In this document: positions 13,189 to 15,530 of the stretch, one piece after another | How positions within the stretch are numbered: the first letter of the stretch is position 1 | How the letters are laid out: each line of letters opens with the position of its first letter | Assembly: GCA_022566975.1 (NCBI GenBank) | Contig: JADFHV010000011.1 | Span: 1-15,530, forward strand | Length of the DNA: 15,530 bases | Direction: 5' to 3' | Origin: Chloroflexota bacterium | GTDB lineage: Bacteria; Chloroflexota; Dehalococcoidia; SAR202; UBA11138 | Notes under the pieces: model-generated | What the model saw: only the letters and a program-made list of their open reading frames with translations | Databases searched by the model: none | Told to the model about the DNA's origin: nothing | Translations under genes and position numbers: made by a program

Positions 13189-13446
13189 ATGATTTCAGAC
13201 ACGCCGCACGCCGCCCTATCCCTCCCTAATATGCTGAACAGGGACCAGACGATCTGGTTGAAATCTTGCCCGCGCTGCCAGACAGGAGCCGTCGTACTTG
13301 ATAGGGATGTATACGGCGAGTATGTCCAGTGTCTGCACTGTGGGTACATGAAAGACCCGGGTGACGGGTCGGAGTTCAAGGGACTCCAGCGAAAGCTCAA
13401 GGCCCGCGCAGCGGCCAAGCGCGAAAAGGGGCTGGTCTCGGTTTAG
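13189..13446 (+). CDS. Small zinc-ribbon protein (85 aa)
   Basis: Encodes 85 residues. The core is SCPRCQTGAVVLDRDVYGEY followed by VQCLHCGYMKD, giving two CxxC pairs (Cys27/Cys30 and Cys48/Cys51) about 17 residues apart. This is the geometry of TFIIS-like or ribosomal-type zinc ribbons. The C terminus is strongly basic (LQRKLKARAAAKREKG), suggesting nucleic-acid contact. I recall similar short proteins in Chloroflexota. The ATG at 13189 has only a weak upstream GAG, and translation may be coupled to the microprotein that ends at 13179. Confidence 0.75.
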   Translation: MISDTPHAALSLPNMLNRDQTIWLKSCPRCQTGAVVLDRDVYGEYVQCLHCGYMKDPGDGSEFKGLQRKLKARAAAKREKGLVSV

Positions 13447-13548
13447 CCTGCCACCGGTACACGCAGTCGGGTCGCATAGTTATCCCCGACAACCATCCTC
13501 AGTTACGTACCGGGAGGCCCCGACAGCGTCTCTGCTTAAGGACTCAGC

Positions 13549-14190
13549 GTGCAACTCAGACTTCACTTTATCGTCTTGCCGCTGGTAGCGCTTCTCTCTG
13601 TCGCTGCTGCCGTCAAAGACCGCTTTACAGGCGACCTCTTCGTGGCCAGGGCTGTCCAGAGCATTCGGGCCGGCTCCTGGGAAGAGGTCATGGAGGGCGT
13701 GTCTTTCGTTGGCCAGACACCCTTCCTCGTAACAATCGCAGCCGTGTTTATGGCGTTGTTCCTGTGGAGGAGGCAACCTGGGGCTTGCGTCGCTATAGCG
13801 GCCGCCGTGCTCAGCTTTGGAATCGGACCGGTCTTGAAGTTCATAGTAGACCGGCCACGTCCCTCGGAGGACCTGGTTACGGTGTGGAGGAGCCAGGACA
13901 GCCTGAGCTTTCCCAGCGGGCACGCCTTTACTGCCGTGTTGCTGTTCGGACTCCTTTTCTATCTAGCGCCTCGCCTGGTGCCCTGGAGATGGGCTGCGCT
14001 GCTCATGCGGGTCTCGTCAGCGTCATTGATCTTGCTAATAGGCATCTCAAGGGTCTACCTAGGCGCTCACTGGCCCAGCGATGTGCTCGGTGGCTTGCTC
14101 TATGGAGGCCTGATACTGACCTTCCTGATCTACGCCCATCGCCTGTACAGCGCTCAGAACGTCCCCCTCACGCAAGCCAGTCCTGCCTAA
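13549..14190 (+). CDS. PAP2-family membrane phosphatase
   Basis: Encodes 213 residues of a stand-alone type-2 phosphatidic acid phosphatase. All three motifs are intact: KFIVDRPRP (97-105), FPSGH (121-125) and SRVYLGAHWPSD (167-178), with the catalytic His174 and Asp178. About five or six membrane segments surround them, beginning with FIVLPLVALLSVAA. Family members dephosphorylate lipid phosphates such as undecaprenyl diphosphate or phosphatidate on the outer face of the membrane; the substrate here cannot be named. The start is GTG at 13549 with AAGGA 8 bases upstream and a stop four codons before it. It contrasts with the PAP2 domain at 9298, which has lost the motif-one Lys. Confidence 0.92.
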   Translation: MQLRLHFIVLPLVALLSVAAAVKDRFTGDLFVARAVQSIRAGSWEEVMEGVSFVGQTPFLVTIAAVFMALFLWRRQPGACVAIAAAVLSFGIGPVLKFIVDRPRPSEDLVTVWRSQDSLSFPSGHAFTAVLLFGLLFYLAPRLVPWRWAALLMRVSSASLILLIGISRVYLGAHWPSDVLGGLLYGGLILTFLIYAHRLYSAQNVPLTQASPA

Positions 14191-14446
14191 GGGGGACCGG
14201 GTCCTCCTCGGAGGCGGGCCGCAGGGCTATGCTCCCTGCAACCCCTCAACCCCAGAATCTTTGAGGCAAGGCTGTGCCTTTGGCTGGCGACAATATAGAC
14301 TGGCCAGATCACACGCAAAACACCCCCGAGCAGGCTAGGGTCCGCAGGAGAGACTTGCGACCAGCTTTCATCCCTGCTGGCCCGATTGACCGGCCTCCAG
14401 CGCGCTGCTACACTCGCCGCACCAGCGTGGGGGGCATGGATGTGCG
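14191..14446. other. Intergenic region with promoter
   Basis: Between the PAP2 gene and the disrupted gene near the right end I see only the promoter at 14386-14414. Open frames crossing this gap have no recognisable motif. Confidence 0.4.
14386..14414 (+). promoter_or_regulatory. Promoter of the disrupted gene at the right end
   Basis: TTGACC (14386-14391) and TACACT (14409-14414) have a 17-base spacer, the same combination as the lipoprotein promoter at 6746-6774. The predicted start near 14421 lies about 25 bases before the ATG at 14447, which places a gene start there rather than at 14609. Confidence 0.6.
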
Positions 14447-14599
14447 ATGCAGTGCCGGGCCTGTGGCCCGGCTGCGACCGCAACAGTTGCCCTGGTCTCA
14501 GCTGCGCGCCACCCAGTACCCATGATGCAGGGGTACGCTACGCATGGAATCTCGTCACCTCTCTTTTTGGCGCCGTTACTGCAGGCTGATGAGCGTTAG
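14447..14599 (+). pseudogene. Possible zinc-ribbon N-terminal piece of the downstream gene
   Basis: An ATG at 14447 begins MQCRACG and stays open for 50 codons to TAG 14597-14599. It is in the same frame as the next ORF, which starts at 14609. Related Chloroflexota proteins with the FTPEGEALGYISL domain, as I recall them, begin with a zinc ribbon of the form M.C..CG...CP.CG. A neighbouring frame here contains SCPGLSC, where a second CxxC would be expected, so a frameshift may have broken the ribbon. The promoter at 14386-14414 fits this start. The evidence is suggestive only; it may be non-coding leader. Confidence 0.3.
14454..14472. other. Perfect 8-bp GC hairpin
   Basis: GCCGGGCC (14454-14461) and GGCCCGGC (14465-14472) flank a TGT loop, just downstream of the promoter at 14386-14414. 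There is no T-run. It could be an attenuating leader structure or part of a zinc-ribbon coding sequence (RACGPA). Confidence 0.4.
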
Positions 14600-14608
14600 G
14601 TCATCCTG

Positions 14609-14908
14609 ATGGTCGAAGACGATGATAAGAAGGAAGACAAGTTCGACGCCTTCACGCCCGAGGGCGAGGCCCTAGGTTACATCTCCCTGGAGCAGGCGCG
14701 GGTGGTGGCGATGCAGGCTGCCAGGGACGAGCCCAGTGACTATGGGAGTCGCTTCTCCGGGGCCCGGATGGTCTTCGAAGTGGCGGAGCAGGAGGAAGGG
14801 GAGGACTACTACGTCGTCACCATGTCGTTCCGTCCGGCTGGCGACTTTCGAGGCGCGCCGGGGCAAGAGCAGTTTTTCGTAGAGAAGGAGGGCAAGGTTG
14901 CCTACTGA
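14609..14908 (+). CDS. FTPEGEALGYISL-domain protein, ended by an in-frame stop
   Basis: Encodes 99 residues from ATG 14609. The segment FTPEGEALGYISLEQARVVA continues with MQAARDEPSDYG, then YYVVTMSFRPAGDFRGAPG, QEQFFVEKEGKVAY and TGA. I recognise this as a domain common in Dehalococcoidia proteins, where it is normally followed by a short '(L)RQvL.lP' linker and then a membrane or signaling part. Here the frame continues past the TGA as QVLALPRARRSP. So the TGA stands where homologues have Arg, and a single C-to-T change (CGA to TGA) would explain it. The ribosome site (TTAGG) is weak. The product, if made alone, would be a short soluble alpha/beta protein of unknown role. Confidence 0.6.
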   Translation: MVEDDDKKEDKFDAFTPEGEALGYISLEQARVVAMQAARDEPSDYGSRFSGARMVFEVAEQEEGEDYYVVTMSFRPAGDFRGAPGQEQFFVEKEGKVAY

Positions 14909-14911
14909 CAG

Positions 14912-15530
14912 GTGTTGGCGCTTCCCAGGGCACGGCGGTCCCCCGTACTCCTAGTCGCCATCGCGTTGGTAGCAGTCGTGGCCGCCGCAATAGGCGGAGT
15001 AGTGTTTGCCACTGGGGGTACGGACCGCGGAGCAAGAGACGAGGAGGCTCCAGCTGCTCTCCCGATTCCGACGACCACACCCTTTCCGACCCCCACGCTA
15101 GAGCCCCCAGTCAGTCGTGCCCAAGCGCAGGCGCCGACATCTCCGCGACCAGCGGCGCCCGCTGCAGTGCCGGCACTCGCGCCTACTCCTGGGGCCATTA
15201 GGGTCTTGGGGTATCGCGCGGCTGATGCCGAATACAGTAGACAACTGGACAGGATCATTATGGTCTCGTCCAATCCCCACCAGCTTCACATCTACAACCC
15301 CAGCGCGGTTTGGGCCTTCTGGACTCTGACGGCGGCGGCCGCCGCCTATGGCGTACTCTTCACGATCCCTATCGGGGGAGCGGACATGCCGGTAGTGATC
15401 GCGCTGCTGAACTCCTGCTCCGGGCTGGCGGCGGCGGCGACAGGCTTTGTCCTCAGCAATAATGTGCTCATCATTGCCGGCTCGCTGGTCGGCGCGTCGG
15501 GATTTATCCTGACCCAGGTCATGTGCCGGG
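14912..15530 (+). CDS. Membrane-anchored propeller-like protein joined to PntB segment (3' end beyond window)
   Basis: The frame follows the TGA at 14906-14908 without interruption to the window end. A GTG at 14912 is a possible but poorly supported start. First comes a basic stretch and a membrane helix (SPVLLVAIALVAVVAAAIGG), then an Ala/Pro/Thr-rich linker, then RVLGYRAADAEYSRQLDR and IIMVSSNPHQLHIYNPS. The last pair resembles the first blade of secreted propeller proteins in Chloroflexota ('aeYs..ldrii.vS..pnqLhi.dP'). From about codon 132 the frame changes character to a PntB membrane domain. I take the whole as a continuation of the ORF at 14609-14908 broken by a stop, then interrupted by recombination or misassembly near 15305. 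Confidence 0.45.
   Translation, partial: MLALPRARRSPVLLVAIALVAVVAAAIGGVVFATGGTDRGARDEEAPAALPIPTTTPFPTPTLEPPVSRAQAQAPTSPRPAAPAAVPALAPTPGAIRVLGYRAADAEYSRQLDRIIMVSSNPHQLHIYNPSAVWAFWTLTAAAAAYGVLFTIPIGGADMPVVIALLNSCSGLAAAATGFVLSNNVLIIAGSLVGASGFILTQVMCR
15305..15530 (+). CDS. pntB: Internal segment of NAD(P) transhydrogenase subunit beta
   Basis: In frame with the preceding ORF, the sequence reads YGVLFTIPIGGADMPVVIAL, then LNSCSGLAAAATGFVLSNN, VLIIAGSLVGASGFILTQV and MCR. GGADMPVV(I/V)xxLNSxSG and LIIAGxLVGxSGxIL are signature membrane-domain motifs of PntB, the proton-translocating transhydrogenase beta subunit. In E. coli PntB they lie roughly 200-260 residues from the N terminus. The first 200 residues of a normal PntB are missing, and no PntB start or pntA precedes it. 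The gene would continue to its NADP-binding domain beyond the window. Confidence 0.8.

Noticed and set aside
14386..14589. Cys-rich frame reading through MCDAVPG and CPGLSC
   Set aside because: It starts inside the promoter and has no ribosome site. I keep only the possibility that part of it is the shifted remainder of a zinc ribbon.

Overview
The window looks like a GC-rich bacterial chromosome segment, most likely from the Chloroflexota (Dehalococcoidia or SAR202-like). That placement is an inference. It rests on remembered family resemblance: a DUF35/SCP2-thiolase pair, a PAP2-kinase fusion, small zinc ribbons of the 'DRDVYGEYVQCLHCGY' kind, and an 'FTPEGEALGYISL' protein. No marker gene such as rRNA is present to confirm it.

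Layout, left to right. (1) 96-3949, minus strand: a pyruvate dehydrogenase-type cluster, transcribed lpdA (E3), then a MITE-like inverted repeat, a small frameshifted coiled-coil gene, pdhA (E1 alpha) and pdhB (E1 beta). No E2 gene lies in the window; it could lie to the left of position 1. (2) 4265-4482: a good promoter followed by tRNA-Phe(GAA) and tRNA-Gly(GCC). (3) 4430-6706: a small islet attached to tRNA-Gly. The 3' part of the tRNA gene and its downstream flank recur about 2.09 kb further on, and each copy is followed by the C-terminal remnant of a tyrosine recombinase. Between the copies lies a minus-strand operon of three overlapping genes: a papain/NlpC-like protein, an unknown protein and a DUF6941-like protein. 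It has its own promoter and visibly different base use. (4) 6746-7326: a promoter and a lipoprotein with an OB-fold tRNA_anti-like domain. (5) 7356-9094, minus: an SCP2-type thiolase homologue lacking the usual nucleophilic cysteine, overlapping by one base with a DUF35 zinc-ribbon/OB-fold partner. (6) 9298-11286, plus: a PAP2 phosphatase domain fused to a kinase-like domain. (7) 11451-12790, minus: an arylsulfotransferase-like propeller protein (start reassigned to 12548) preceded by a 58-residue ribbon-helix-helix protein. (8) 13078-14190, plus: a 33-residue double-CxxC microprotein, an 85-residue zinc-ribbon protein and a stand-alone canonical PAP2 phosphatase. (9) 14386-15530, plus: a promoter and a disrupted reading frame. 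It contains a possible zinc-ribbon start, a stop, an FTPEGEALGYISL domain, another in-frame stop, then a membrane anchor, a low-complexity linker and the first strands of a propeller-like domain. From about 15305 this joins in frame to the middle of a PntB (NAD(P) transhydrogenase beta) membrane domain. The join is a real rearrangement or an assembly chimera.

The most plausible undescribed system is the three-gene operon in the tRNA-Gly islet. The most unusual single proteins are the PAP2-kinase fusion and the cysteine-less thiolase/DUF35 pair, which resembles Ltp2-type retro-aldolases as much as thiolases.
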